From: Actinomycetes bacterium
GTDB lineage: Bacteria; Actinomycetota; Actinomycetes; Streptosporangiales; Streptosporangiaceae
Assembly: GCA_021792405.1 (NCBI GenBank)
Contig: JAJYUU010000017.1
Span: 1 to 43,686, forward strand
Direction of reading: 5' to 3'
DNA length: 43,686 bases
This document shows, piece by piece, positions 1-7,751 of this stretch; the stretch's first letter is position 1, and each line of letters opens with the position of its first letter. The notes under the pieces are model-generated. The model saw nothing but the letters and a program-made list of their open reading frames with translations, was not told where the DNA came from and ran no database searches. The position numbers and the translations under genes were made by a program.

Positions 1-232
1 GTGTGTGACAGTAGTAGTCAAGTTCCTCGTCTCCGTTCCAGGCGGGGTCCTAGGCCCGGTCAGCGCGTTGTCGTCGCGCGGCCGGGCCGCTTTCCTAACG
101 GGGAGCCAGCCCGGATCCGGGCATGGCAAAGCGGCCCGTCGCCGTTGGCGGCGAGAGCCCCGGATGAGTGGTGACCTGACGCCGATGTGCGCGCAATGTG
201 CGCGCAGGCGGCAGATGAATCAAGGAAACGCG
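1..232. other. Left-end stretch without a recognised gene
   Basis: I see no convincing coding region. An open frame on the plus strand (5-295) runs through the terminator and into the tRNA gene and resembles no family I know. An 11-bp unit, ATGTGCGCGCA, is tandemly duplicated at 185-195 and 196-206. This is most likely the spacer downstream of the leftward tRNA-Ser gene. Confidence 0.5.
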
Positions 233-260
233 GTTCCCCTGAATCGCAAGTCAGGGGAAC
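233..260 (-). terminator. Hairpin terminator of tRNA-Ser(GCT)
   Basis: Perfect 10-bp inverted repeat: GTTCCCCTGA at 233-242 and TCAGGGGAAC at 251-260, with an 8-nt loop. It lies 17 nt past the tRNA 3' end in the direction of tRNA transcription. There is no long U tract, as is usual in high-GC actinobacteria, only a short T-containing stretch (GCGTTTCCTT). Confidence 0.7.
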
Positions 261-276
261 GCCGCAGATCAGAGAG

Positions 277-365
277 CGGAGGCTCGGGGATTTGAACCCC
301 GGATGGGCGTGAACCCAAACCGCATTAGCAGTGCGGCGCCATAGACCGGACTAGGCGAAGCCTCC
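277..365 (-). tRNA. tRNA-Ser (anticodon GCT)
   Basis: Read on the minus strand, the acceptor strand GGAGGCT pairs with AGCCTCC, and the discriminator base is G at 277. The anticodon stem CCGCA/TGCGG encloses the loop CTGCTAA, giving anticodon GCT, which reads AGC/AGU serine codons. A long variable arm and a GGTTCGAATCC T-arm fit a class II serine tRNA of 89 nt. CCA is not encoded. The 10-bp hairpin at 233-260 lies just downstream. Confidence 0.95.
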
Positions 366-386
366 TGGTTGGCCCTACACCGGGCC

Positions 387-416
387 GGGCCCTAGGCTAC
401 CGGTAGTGCCGGGCCC
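387..416 (-). terminator. Likely terminator after the acyl-CoA ligase gene
   Basis: GGGCCC at 387-392 pairs with GGGCCC at 411-416; inside it GGC pairs with GCC and the top is the palindrome TACCGGTA. The structure sits about 40 nt beyond the stop codon of the leftward ligase gene and upstream of the tRNA-Ser gene, so it could separate the two units. No U tract follows. Confidence 0.5.
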
Positions 417-455
417 TCAGCAAAGCATGGTAACGAGCCATCGTCGACCGGGCTG

Positions 456-2099
456 TCAGGTCACTTCCATGATCTCATACTCCCCGTTCGCGTAGGCGTC
501 TCGCATCCGGGTCTTGGCGAACTTGCCGACGCTCGTCTTGGGCACCTCAGCGATGAATGACCAGCGCTCCGGCAGTTGCCAGCGCGGGACGCGGCCGGCC
601 AGGAACGCCCGCAGCTCAGCGGCTGTAGCAGTGGCTCCCTCGGCCAGGACTACCGCGGCCAGCGGGCGCTCGCCCCACTTCTCGTCCGCTACCCCGATCA
701 CGGCAGCCTCGGCCACCGCCGGGTGACCCATCAGAATGTTCTCCAGTTCCATCGAGGAGATCCACTCACCACCGGACTTGATGACGTCCTTTGCCCGATC
801 GGTCAATGTCACATAGCCGAGCGGGTCGATGGTGCCGACGTCGCCGGTCCGAAGCCAGCCGTCGCGGAACTTAGCCGGGTCGTCGTCCTTGTAATACGCG
901 CCGGTGACCCAGGGGCCGCGCACCTCGATCTCACCGACCGCTCCGCCGTCGCATGGCAGCAGGACGCCACCCTCGCCAACGAGCCGGTGCTCGACCTGGC
1001 ACATCAGCCGGCCGGCCGTGTCCCGGTACCGCCACGCCTCGTCGTCGGGTACCCCGGCGGGCGGATGCGCGACGCTGCCGAGCGGCGACGTCTCGGTCAT
1101 CCCCCAGGCCTGCACAATCCGGACTCCCAGCTCCTTTTCATATGCTTCCTGCAGCGAGTGCGGCACGGCGGAGCCGCCGCACGGAACGAGCCGGAGAGAG
1201 GTCAGGTCGCCGCCGTTGGCCCGAACGTGCTGGAGCAGTCCGTTCCAGATGGTCGGCACGGCACCGGCGACCGTTGGCCGCTCCGCCTCGATCAGGCGGA
1301 CCAGCGGCTCGGGTTGCAGGAAGCGGTCGGGCATGACGAGCGAGGCGCCGGCCAGCACGGCGGCATACGGCAGGCCCCATGCGTTGGCGTGGAACATCGG
1401 CACGACCGGGAGTACCCGGTCAGCGTCCGACAGCCCGAAGACTCCGCTCATGCAGACGGCCATCGAGTGCAGGTGCATGGACCGGTGGCTGTACACCACG
1501 CCCTTCGGGTGGCCGGTGGTTCCGCTGGTGTAGCACATGGCGGCTGCCGACCGCTCGTCCGCATCGGGCCAGTCAAAGGTGGCCGGCTGGGCTGCCAGCA
1601 GCGCCTCATAGGAGTGGACCGGGCGCCCTGCCGCGGTCAGTTCGGCAGGCGGTACGAATTCTTGCCCGTTCCCGCCAGAAGTGACGATGACGTGCCTGAT
1701 CTTCGGGGCGTGCGGCAGCACCTGGGCCAGCAGCGGCACCAGGGTGGAATCGACGATGACGACGTCATCCTCGGCATGGTCGGCGATGTACCCGATGACA
1801 AGCGGGTCGAGCCGCAGGTTCAGGGTGTGCAGTACCGCGCCCATCGAGGGGATGGCCAGGTAGGCCTCGAGGTGCTCGGCGTTGTTCCACATGAGGGTCG
1901 CCACTCGCTGGTCACCATCCACGCCGAGCGCCCGCAGGGCGTTTGCGAGCTTTGCCACCCGCGATCCGGTTTCCCCGTAGGTCTGACGGCGAGTGCCCGC
2001 GCTAGTAAGGCTGACGACTTCGGCATCGGGATAGGCGGTAGTGCCGTGGCGCATGATCGCTGTCACGGTGAGCGGGACGTCCATCATCGTGCTGCGCAC
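456..2099 (-). CDS. AMP-forming acyl-CoA ligase (FadD/AlkK type)
   Basis: Predicted to activate a fatty acid to its CoA thioester through an acyl-adenylate. All adenylate-forming hallmarks are visible: the P-loop YTSGTTGHPKG, the A5 region WGMTETSP, the A7/A8 stretch GWLRTGDVG, and the C-terminal K-TSVGKF segment with the catalytic lysine. Its length of 547 residues and the HTLNLRL segment fit the medium/long-chain AlkK-like subgroup; the exact chain length cannot be read. I chose the GTG start at 2099 because AGGAGG lies 6 nt upstream; ATG codons 4 and 5 codons later are alternatives, and the open frame continues further upstream without support. It stands alone, with a candidate terminator at 387-416. 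The neighbouring sigma factor gene ends 123 bp upstream of this start in the same orientation. Confidence is high for the family and moderate for the substrate. Confidence 0.9.
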   Translation of the reverse strand: MRSTMMDVPLTVTAIMRHGTTAYPDAEVVSLTSAGTRRQTYGETGSRVAKLANALRALGVDGDQRVATLMWNNAEHLEAYLAIPSMGAVLHTLNLRLDPLVIGYIADHAEDDVVIVDSTLVPLLAQVLPHAPKIRHVIVTSGGNGQEFVPPAELTAAGRPVHSYEALLAAQPATFDWPDADERSAAAMCYTSGTTGHPKGVVYSHRSMHLHSMAVCMSGVFGLSDADRVLPVVPMFHANAWGLPYAAVLAGASLVMPDRFLQPEPLVRLIEAERPTVAGAVPTIWNGLLQHVRANGGDLTSLRLVPCGGSAVPHSLQEAYEKELGVRIVQAWGMTETSPLGSVAHPPAGVPDDEAWRYRDTAGRLMCQVEHRLVGEGGVLLPCDGGAVGEIEVRGPWVTGAYYKDDDPAKFRDGWLRTGDVGTIDPLGYVTLTDRAKDVIKSGGEWISSMELENILMGHPAVAEAAVIGVADEKWGERPLAAVVLAEGATATAAELRAFLAGRVPRWQLPERWSFIAEVPKTSVGKFAKTRMRDAYANGEYEIMEVT

Positions 2100-2221
2100 G
2101 GGTAGCCTCCTGCGAGAAAAGCGCGCCCGACGCGCTGCAACCGGCGGGTCGGCGAACTGCCCTGTCGTGAGTAAGCTCACGGTATCGGCAAACGTCAGCG
2201 CTGTCAGCAGGACTTTTGCGC

Positions 2222-2842
2222 TCAATCTGGCTGAAGCTCAACGTCGATGCGTAGCTTCGCGACCGCGCGTGAGATGGTGCTCTTCACGGTGCCGACACTG
2301 ACCCCGAGCACCTCGGCAACCTCCGCCTCGGTCATATCCTCGTAGTACCGCAGCATCACGGCGGCGCGCATCCGCTGCGGTAGCCGGTCGATCGCCCGCT
2401 GCAGCGAATCGCCCAGGTCCGAGCCGGCCGGAAAGTCGGTGACCGCCTGATCAGGGATCTCGTCGGTCGGGAACTCCTCTAGCCGGCGCCTCCGCCACCA
2501 GGAGATCTGGGTATTGATCATGGCGCGCCGGACGTAGCTGTCGACGGCGCCACGGTCCTCGATCCGGTTCCAGGCCAGATAGGTCTTGGCAAGCGCGGAC
2601 TGGACAAGGTCCTCGGCGTCGGCGAGATTGCCGGTCAGCAGGTAAGCGGTGCGCAGCAGCGCACGGCCGCGGGCACGCACGTACTCGCGAAACGCGGGAT
2701 CATCGGCCCGGCCAACGGCGGGCAGGGCGTCAGCAGGCTCTACTGTCCTTGCCGCGGGCACGCTCGGCAGCGGTGGCGCCCCCGCCGTCTCACCCGGGCC
2801 GGCGTATGTGCTGGCAACGCCGTGATCGCCCCCCACGTTCAC
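2222..2842 (-). CDS. SigE-family ECF sigma factor
   Basis: A 206-residue group 4 sigma factor that should direct RNA polymerase to a restricted promoter set. An N-terminal extension of about 45 residues rich in Ala, Pro and Gly precedes region 2 (TAYLLTGNLADAEDLVQSAL, then AWNRIEDRGAVDSYVRRAM and the basic WWRRRRLEE segment). Region 4 carries LPQRMRAAVMLRYYEDMTEA and the helix-turn-helix LGVSVGTVKSTISRAVAKL. This pattern is that of the actinobacterial SigE family (TIGR02983 type). The start is GTG at 2842; a second GTG two codons in is equally possible because neither has a clear ribosome-binding site. No gene for a typical transmembrane anti-sigma factor is adjacent; the divergent neighbour encodes a barrel protein. 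How the sigma factor is controlled is therefore not evident here. Confidence 0.88.
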   Translation of the reverse strand: MNVGGDHGVASTYAGPGETAGAPPLPSVPAARTVEPADALPAVGRADDPAFREYVRARGRALLRTAYLLTGNLADAEDLVQSALAKTYLAWNRIEDRGAVDSYVRRAMINTQISWWRRRRLEEFPTDEIPDQAVTDFPAGSDLGDSLQRAIDRLPQRMRAAVMLRYYEDMTEAEVAEVLGVSVGTVKSTISRAVAKLRIDVELQPD

Positions 2843-3054
2843 ACCCCAACCGTACCCAGCGCAGCTCGGCTACAGTCAGTTACCCCTCGTAACGGCGAGT
2901 CTCAGGTGGCGGAATCCGGCAGAACGGGATGGGCTGTCGCTATGGCGGACCGGTGCCATATCCGTCTCTCCGGAGCAGAAAGATCAGCAAACCGCTTGAC
3001 GGCAACCCTGGGTGGTACGCATGGTCGTGAGGTTGGCAGAGCAGGCTGGAGGCG

Positions 3055-4167
3055 ATGCAGGTGCTTGGCGGCCGGCCGGACTTCGCCTGCTGTGATCGCT
3101 GTGCCGGCCTGACCGCCAGCACCGTTGGCAGCGCGACGGCCAGCGCGGCCGCGGTGGCGCGGCGCCGCCTGCTCAAGGCAGCCGTATTCCGGCCGCAGGC
3201 GGAAGCCGGCGCCGTCGGCGCCGTCGGCGGCAGCTCAGGCGGCAGCAGCCGCGCGCCAGACGACCCCGTAAGCCGGGACATCGGCTTCGCCGATTCCTTT
3301 CAGCTGCCGCGCACCGTCGCCGGGATCGTCCTGGACGTCAGCCCGCACGTGCTTGTCGTCGCGGACGGCGAATGCGAGCGGCGGTTCACCCTCACCGCCG
3401 CCGCCACCGCCTGGCGCGGAACTCAGTTAGAGCCCGCCGCTCTGCGCCGGGACGACCACGCGATCGTCCGGCTGCACCCCTTCGGCCGGAACGTGGCCGA
3501 CCGGATCTGGGCCAACATCGGCCGCGTCACGGGCATTATTACCGAGCGATCCGGCAATCAGCTAGTCGTTGACGAGGGGGCAACCCGTCAGCCGCAGGTG
3601 ATCACGCTCCGGCCCGGCGCGCTCGGCCGCATCCAGGTCCGATTCCCGACGCTCGAGCCCGGCTACCTGGTCGACATCATCGGCACCCGGCGGCAGGACG
3701 AGCTCATCGGCGTGATCCCGGCCACGTCGCAGCCAGCCTATCCGGCCCACCGCATGCCGGCCCCGCCGCTGGTCAGCGGCCACTTGCCCGGTTCCATCAC
3801 CGGATCGGCGACCTGGCATGAACCGCGAGAGGAGCCGCCTGGCATCCTGGGCACCTCTTATCCCGCGCTCGACCCTGAGACTCCGTGTGCCGAGAATCTG
3901 GCAGGCGGTGTTCACCAGAGTTATTCGCGGATGCCCTTCCTGTCCATCGGCAGCATCCTGCGGATCCGTAATGACTGCACCGGGGCTAGCTGCCTGATGC
4001 CGGTGACTGGCTGCGCGCCGATCGGACGGCTGTTCAACGACCGGTGCGTGACGTGTGGTACGTCACCCCGCGGCCGGGTGGCTGACCTGACGCTGGCCAG
4101 CTTCATCGCCCTGGGCGGCGAACTGGAACGCGGCTGCTTCAACGCCACCATCACGATCGGCGAGTGA
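3055..4167 (+). CDS. Cys-rich protein with C-terminal RlpA-like double-psi beta-barrel
   Basis: A 370-residue protein of unknown function. The N-terminus has CCDRC (about residues 13-17) and a twin-arginine-like ARRRLLKAAVF, though the following stretch is only weakly hydrophobic, so export is uncertain. Residues of about 85-225 look like two beta-rich segments (VAGIVLDVS..., GRVTGIITE...). The last 125 residues follow the RlpA/double-psi-barrel pattern: GSATWHE, then MPFLSIGSILRIRN, FNDRC and RGRVADLTLASF, matching the family's G-A-W, LPFGT-RV-N, NDRG and R-I-D-L landmarks. At least seven cysteines sit in or near this domain. A TTGACG hexamer at 2996-3001 might be a -35 element. GGAGG lies only 2 nt before the ATG. 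The stop overlaps the start of the MauE-like gene (GTGA), so the two are co-translated. The fold call is pattern-based inference. Confidence 0.6.
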   Translation: MQVLGGRPDFACCDRCAGLTASTVGSATASAAAVARRRLLKAAVFRPQAEAGAVGAVGGSSGGSSRAPDDPVSRDIGFADSFQLPRTVAGIVLDVSPHVLVVADGECERRFTLTAAATAWRGTQLEPAALRRDDHAIVRLHPFGRNVADRIWANIGRVTGIITERSGNQLVVDEGATRQPQVITLRPGALGRIQVRFPTLEPGYLVDIIGTRRQDELIGVIPATSQPAYPAHRMPAPPLVSGHLPGSITGSATWHEPREEPPGILGTSYPALDPETPCAENLAGGVHQSYSRMPFLSIGSILRIRNDCTGASCLMPVTGCAPIGRLFNDRCVTCGTSPRGRVADLTLASFIALGGELERGCFNATITIGE

Positions 4168-5123
4168 CCATGCTGTATGCCATTCGCGAGGTCCAAGTTC
4201 CGCTGCTCGCCGTGATGCTGCTCGCCGGCTGCATCGCGAAGGTGCTGCAGATGGTGCGGGCCGGCTCAGCAGCCGAGCAGGCCAGCCCGACCGCGTTGTT
4301 CCCGCGGCAGCTACGCGGTCCACTGGCCATCGCGCTCTGCACCATCGAGGGCGCGCTAGGGCTCGGCCTTATCGTCACGGCATTCCGCGTCGGCGAGCAT
4401 GCGCTGGCCATCAGCTTCCGGATCGGCACGTCCATGCTGTTTCTCGTCGCGACCTGCGCGCTGATCGAGCTCAGGCAAAGCCGGCCGGATGCCAGCTGCG
4501 GCTGCTTCGGCGACTTCAGCACGGCACCGGTCAGCGGGCGGACGCTAGCCAGGTCCGCGCTGCTGGCAGTCGCGGGGCTGGTAACGGTCTGGCTCGGGCC
4601 TGTCACCTTGCCCCGGACAGCCGCTGGCGCTCTCGGCCTGCTGGCCATCCTGGGCGCCGAACTGCTCCTCGTCGTCGCGCTGTCACCAGAGGTAGGCGAG
4701 GGACTGGTCCGGTTCGGCTATTCCGAGCCATGCGAGGTGCGGCACGTGCCTGCCGCCCGGACGCTCGCGGCGCTCCGGCGCAGCAAGTACTGGCGCCGGT
4801 ACGCCAGCCTGATCACTTCGGAGGTGCCTACGGACACCTGGCGCGAGCTGTGCTGGCGCTTCATCGTCTATCCGGGCCGTTACGCTGGCCGGCCAGCCGA
4901 AGTGGTCTTCGCGGTATTCCTGCAGCACCGGCGGCCGATCGTGCACGTCGCGCTGGTCGACCCGGCTACCGGCGCACCGCTGGACTGGCCTGCCGGGAGG
5001 CGGGGACCGCTACGGCCGGGCCGGGCTGCGCTCCGACGTCTCGCGCCCCACCTGTCGCCTGGATTCACGACTGTCCAGGCGCGGCCGACGCGGGTCGATC
5101 TGCCCTTCTCTACTGATATCTAG
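4164..5123 (+). CDS. MauE/DoxX-like redox-associated membrane protein
   Basis: A 319-residue integral membrane protein. Five hydrophobic segments occupy roughly the first 175 residues. The cytosine-rich-coded motif CGCFGDFS falls between the third and fourth, as in the MauE/DoxX redox-associated family. MauE itself is needed for maturation of the disulfide-rich methylamine dehydrogenase small subunit; no mau genes are present here, so a different client is expected. The C-terminal 130 or so residues are soluble, basic and unrecognised. The GTG start at 4164 overlaps the TGA of the preceding gene; ATG at 4170 is the alternative. The tight coupling to a Cys-rich barrel protein suggests that the pair forms or reshuffles disulfides in that partner, which is inference from context. 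Confidence 0.7.
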   Translation: MTMLYAIREVQVPLLAVMLLAGCIAKVLQMVRAGSAAEQASPTALFPRQLRGPLAIALCTIEGALGLGLIVTAFRVGEHALAISFRIGTSMLFLVATCALIELRQSRPDASCGCFGDFSTAPVSGRTLARSALLAVAGLVTVWLGPVTLPRTAAGALGLLAILGAELLLVVALSPEVGEGLVRFGYSEPCEVRHVPAARTLAALRRSKYWRRYASLITSEVPTDTWRELCWRFIVYPGRYAGRPAEVVFAVFLQHRRPIVHVALVDPATGAPLDWPAGRRGPLRPGRAALRRLAPHLSPGFTTVQARPTRVDLPFSTDI

Positions 5124-5166
5124 GCTGCATTCTAGACTCGCCTATACAACCCCATAGGCCGGACGA

Positions 5167-5196
5167 GGGCTGGCTCGGGCTGGCCCGGGCTGGCTC
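5167..5196. repeat. Three tandem 10-bp units between convergent genes
   Basis: GGGCTGGCTC, GGGCTGGCCC and GGGCTGGCTC follow one another at 5167-5176, 5177-5186 and 5187-5196. The last unit runs into the stop codon region of the leftward ATPase gene, and GGCTG-GCT-CAGCC at 5188-5200 can form a small stem. It may be a bidirectional termination zone or simple repeat growth. Confidence 0.5.
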
Positions 5197-6376
5197 AGCC
5201 GGGTTGAGTGCGCAGGAACCTGCCGAAATGCGGGACAGTGAATGCGATGAGACCACGCTCCGAGCTGTAGATCAGGCCCTTCTTGATCAGGTTGTCCCTA
5301 GCGGGCGAGACGCTTGACGGCCTGCGGCCAAGTTCCTCCGCCACTTGCGCCGTCGGCACAGGCTCGTCGCCGAGCGTCGCCATTGCGCGCATGTATTCCC
5401 GCTCCGCCGGCGTGGCGCGCTCGTACCGGCTGCCGAAGAAGCCGATCGCCAGTTCGCTGGCCGCGACCGGGCCGGCCACGCTGACATCGTGCGCCGTCAC
5501 CGGACTCGCGGCGGCCACGTCCCAGGTCACTTTCCCGTAGGCCTGCACGAAGTACGGATACCCGTCCGCGGCCGCGTACAGGGCATCCAGCGCGTCCGGC
5601 TCGAAGTCCGCGCCCTCGCGCCGGGCCGGGGCAAGCAGCGCGATGTCGGCCGACTCGCGGTCGAGCCGGTCGATCGCCACGTACCTGAAGAGCCGCTCGG
5701 AATAGCTCTTGCTCGCCGATAGCACGGACGGCAAGTGCGGCAGCCCGGCTCCGACGACGATCAGCGGCCCGTTGCTCTGGGACAGCTCATGGCAGGCCGC
5801 GCACAGCGCCGAGATGTCGGGGCCAGGGATGTCCTGCATCTCGTCGACGAACAGCGCGATGCCGACTCCCAGGTCGGCCGCAACGGATGCGGCGTCGGCG
5901 AATAGTTCGGTGAGGTCAACCTCCAGATCCCCGGAGTCAGCACGGCCGCGGACGGCCGGTGCATCGATGCCAAGCTGGCTGATGATCGAGCCCTTGGCCG
6001 CCTTGGCATCCCGGGCGGCGAATGCCTTGAGTACGCCGAGAAACTGGTCAATCCGATCCGGCGCGCGGTGCCGCGGCGCCAGTTCGCGCACGGCCATGTG
6101 CAGTGCACTGGCCACCGGCCGCCGGATCGACTGGTCTGGCCGGGCCTCAAGCTTGCCGGTGCCCCACAGCCGCTGCATCGCCATGGACCGGAACGAGTTC
6201 AGCAGCACGGTCTTGCCGACGCCGCGCAGCCCGGTGAGCACCATGCTGCGTTCCGGCCTGCCGCGCGCTACCCGCTCCAGGACGACCTCGAACTGGCCGA
6301 TCTCGCGGTCACGGCCCGCCAGCTCGGGCGGCCGCTGACCGGCACCCGGCGCGTAAGGGTTCCTGACGGGGTCCAT
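5195..6376 (-). CDS. AAA ATPase with C-terminal winged-helix-like region
   Basis: A 393-residue P-loop ATPase. After a short leader comes LAGRDREIGQFEVVLERV, then Walker A GLRGVGKT at residues 49-56 and Walker B IALFVDEM at about 173-180 followed by QDIP. The sensor region reads LIVVGAGLPHLPSVL. The C-terminal 100 residues contain YERATPAEREYMRAMATLG and VAEELGRRPSSVSPARDNLIKKGLIYSSERG, a winged-helix pattern. This resembles Orc1/Cdc6-like and STAND-type ATP-binding proteins common in actinobacteria whose targets are unknown. It starts at ATG 6376 with no strong ribosome-binding site and appears to be transcribed alone, convergent with the MauE gene. Nothing nearby (nuclease, protease, transposase) tells what it acts on. 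The ATPase family is certain; the role is not. Confidence 0.8.
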   Translation of the reverse strand: MDPVRNPYAPGAGQRPPELAGRDREIGQFEVVLERVARGRPERSMVLTGLRGVGKTVLLNSFRSMAMQRLWGTGKLEARPDQSIRRPVASALHMAVRELAPRHRAPDRIDQFLGVLKAFAARDAKAAKGSIISQLGIDAPAVRGRADSGDLEVDLTELFADAASVAADLGVGIALFVDEMQDIPGPDISALCAACHELSQSNGPLIVVGAGLPHLPSVLSASKSYSERLFRYVAIDRLDRESADIALLAPARREGADFEPDALDALYAAADGYPYFVQAYGKVTWDVAAASPVTAHDVSVAGPVAASELAIGFFGSRYERATPAEREYMRAMATLGDEPVPTAQVAEELGRRPSSVSPARDNLIKKGLIYSSERGLIAFTVPHFGRFLRTQPG

Positions 6377-6498
6377 GCACAGGAGAATATGAGCGGATCT
6401 AGCACATTCCTTAGATTGACCTAGAAACCGCTACCGGCGTGTCGCCGACCCCCAATATCGCCGGGAACGCGGCCCGAGCGCCCAGCCGATTGCGCAGG

Positions 6499-7545
6499 CT
6501 AAGGTTCGCCGCGGGACGGGTGCTGATTCAGCCGGGCAAGATAAGCGTTGTAGGCGGCGAGGTGCTCGTCGTCGTCGATGCCGCCGCGGCCGTTCGCGGC
6601 ATGCTGCCCGGCGCTGGCCTCCGCTGGCGCGGCGGCTGCGACTGGTGTCGCGGTGGCCGGCTGATGCGATGCGACCAGGCTGGCCAGGTTCGCCTGCCTG
6701 GCGCGCTCGAAGAAGCCACGACCGCTGACGGCCGCGCGCTCGTCCCTGCTCCACATCCAGAACACCGCCATCATCAGCGCGAACATGATCCCGTCGCCGC
6801 CGATCCACATCACCGCGCCGCCCAGGTGCAGGTCGGAGACCGGCGACGGGGCCCAGGCAGGGCGCGGTCCGATCGGGATCCCTGGCGAGTGCGCGCTGCC
6901 ATAGCCGAGCGCGAGGCCGGTGAAGGTGTCGACCGGCATGAGCAGCACCAGGACGACGAACCGGATGGGATAGGACAGCCGCCACTTCACCGGCTCGCGG
7001 CCAAGGATCGGGAGGAAGAACAGGTAGCCGACGATCACGAACAGCGCGTGCTCGGCGCTGTGCGCGGCCTGACTCCGCTCGAAGTAGTTAGCCAGGCTGG
7101 TCAGGTGCGCAGCCAGGACACTGATTGCATACGCGGCCGCGCCGAATACCGGCCAGGTCAGGAAGCTGGCAACGGGCGACCGCAGCACCCGCTTGACCCA
7201 GCTGTGCAGCGGGTTCCGGCTGGCGTGCAACAGCAGGGTGAGCGGCTGCCCGACGATCAGCAGCGGCGGCGCGACCATGAGGAGCAGCAGGTGCTGCACC
7301 ATGTGGTCGTAGAAGAGCAGGCCGTCGTAACTGCCGATGCCGCTCTCGGTAGCAACCACCAGGACCAGCATGCCGCCAAGGAACGCCGCGGTCCGCCAGG
7401 CGGGCCATGGCCGGGCCGGATGCCGTTTTGCCACCCTGACGACGCCCCATAGGTACAGCGCTACGGCGACCACGACGAGGGCGGTCACGATCGGCGCGAA
7501 CTGCCACTGCGTCGCCACCGCCAGCAGGCCGAACCGCGGGAGCAT
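6499..7545 (-). CDS. CtaG-type cytochrome c oxidase assembly membrane protein
   Basis: A 348-residue polytopic protein of the caa3-type CtaG family, which helps assemble the copper centre of cytochrome oxidase in the cytoplasmic membrane. Visible family features are LLFYDHMVQHLLLLMVAPPLLIVGQP, the His-containing SAEHALFVIVGYLFFLPILG and the later GGDGIMFALMMAVFWMWSRDER; there are about seven to nine hydrophobic segments. The conserved His residues are present. The final 70 residues form an Ala-rich cytoplasmic tail. I chose ATG 7545 rather than the GTG five codons upstream because AAAGGAG lies just before this ATG and inside the longer version. The gene stands alone here with no oxidase subunit genes beside it, as is common for this family. 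Confidence 0.85.
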   Translation of the reverse strand: MLPRFGLLAVATQWQFAPIVTALVVVAVALYLWGVVRVAKRHPARPWPAWRTAAFLGGMLVLVVATESGIGSYDGLLFYDHMVQHLLLLMVAPPLLIVGQPLTLLLHASRNPLHSWVKRVLRSPVASFLTWPVFGAAAYAISVLAAHLTSLANYFERSQAAHSAEHALFVIVGYLFFLPILGREPVKWRLSYPIRFVVLVLLMPVDTFTGLALGYGSAHSPGIPIGPRPAWAPSPVSDLHLGGAVMWIGGDGIMFALMMAVFWMWSRDERAAVSGRGFFERARQANLASLVASHQPATATPVAAAAPAEASAGQHAANGRGGIDDDEHLAAYNAYLARLNQHPSRGEP

Positions 7546-7625
7546 GCTGTCTCCTTTCACCGGCGAGCCTACTTGAGAACTGGGCAGGTACGTCCGCAGC
7601 TGCTCCCGCCGCTATCGTTGTCGGC

Positions 7626-7714
7626 GGAGGGTTCGCCTAGTGGCCGAGGGCGACGGTCTTGAAAATCGTTGTGGCGTGCAAGCGTCACCGTGGGTTCGAA
7701 TCCCACACCCTCCG
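7626..7714 (+). tRNA. tRNA-Ser (anticodon TGA)
   Basis: The acceptor GGAGGGT pairs with ACCCTCC, with discriminator G at 7714. The anticodon stem ACGGT/ATCGT contains one G-T pair and holds the loop CTTGAAA, so the anticodon is TGA and UCN serine codons are read. A long variable arm and GGGTTCGAATCCC T-arm complete an 89-nt class II tRNA. CCA is not encoded. TATCGT at 7613-7618 is a plausible -10 element. Confidence 0.95.
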
Positions 7715-7751
7715 CTCACCGCTCACCGAGCGCACCCCGCGGGAGGCCAGC

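Noticed and set aside
5-295. 96-codon frame at the left end
   Set aside because: Runs through a terminator hairpin and into the tRNA gene, has no ribosome-binding site and no similarity I recognise.
576-2105. 509-codon open frame on the plus strand opposite the acyl-CoA ligase
   Set aside because: It mirrors a gene with full catalytic motifs; its own translation is Arg/Gly/Val-rich with no family resemblance. Such long antisense frames arise from GC-biased third positions.
4151-4648. 165-codon minus-strand frame opposite the MauE-like gene
   Set aside because: Ser/Ala-rich shadow of a membrane protein gene with clear hydrophobic segments.
7659-7751. Extended start of the quinone oxidoreductase through the tRNA-Ser gene
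   Set aside because: The 5' part would translate the tRNA; ATG 7752 has a good ribosome-binding site and matches the family start.
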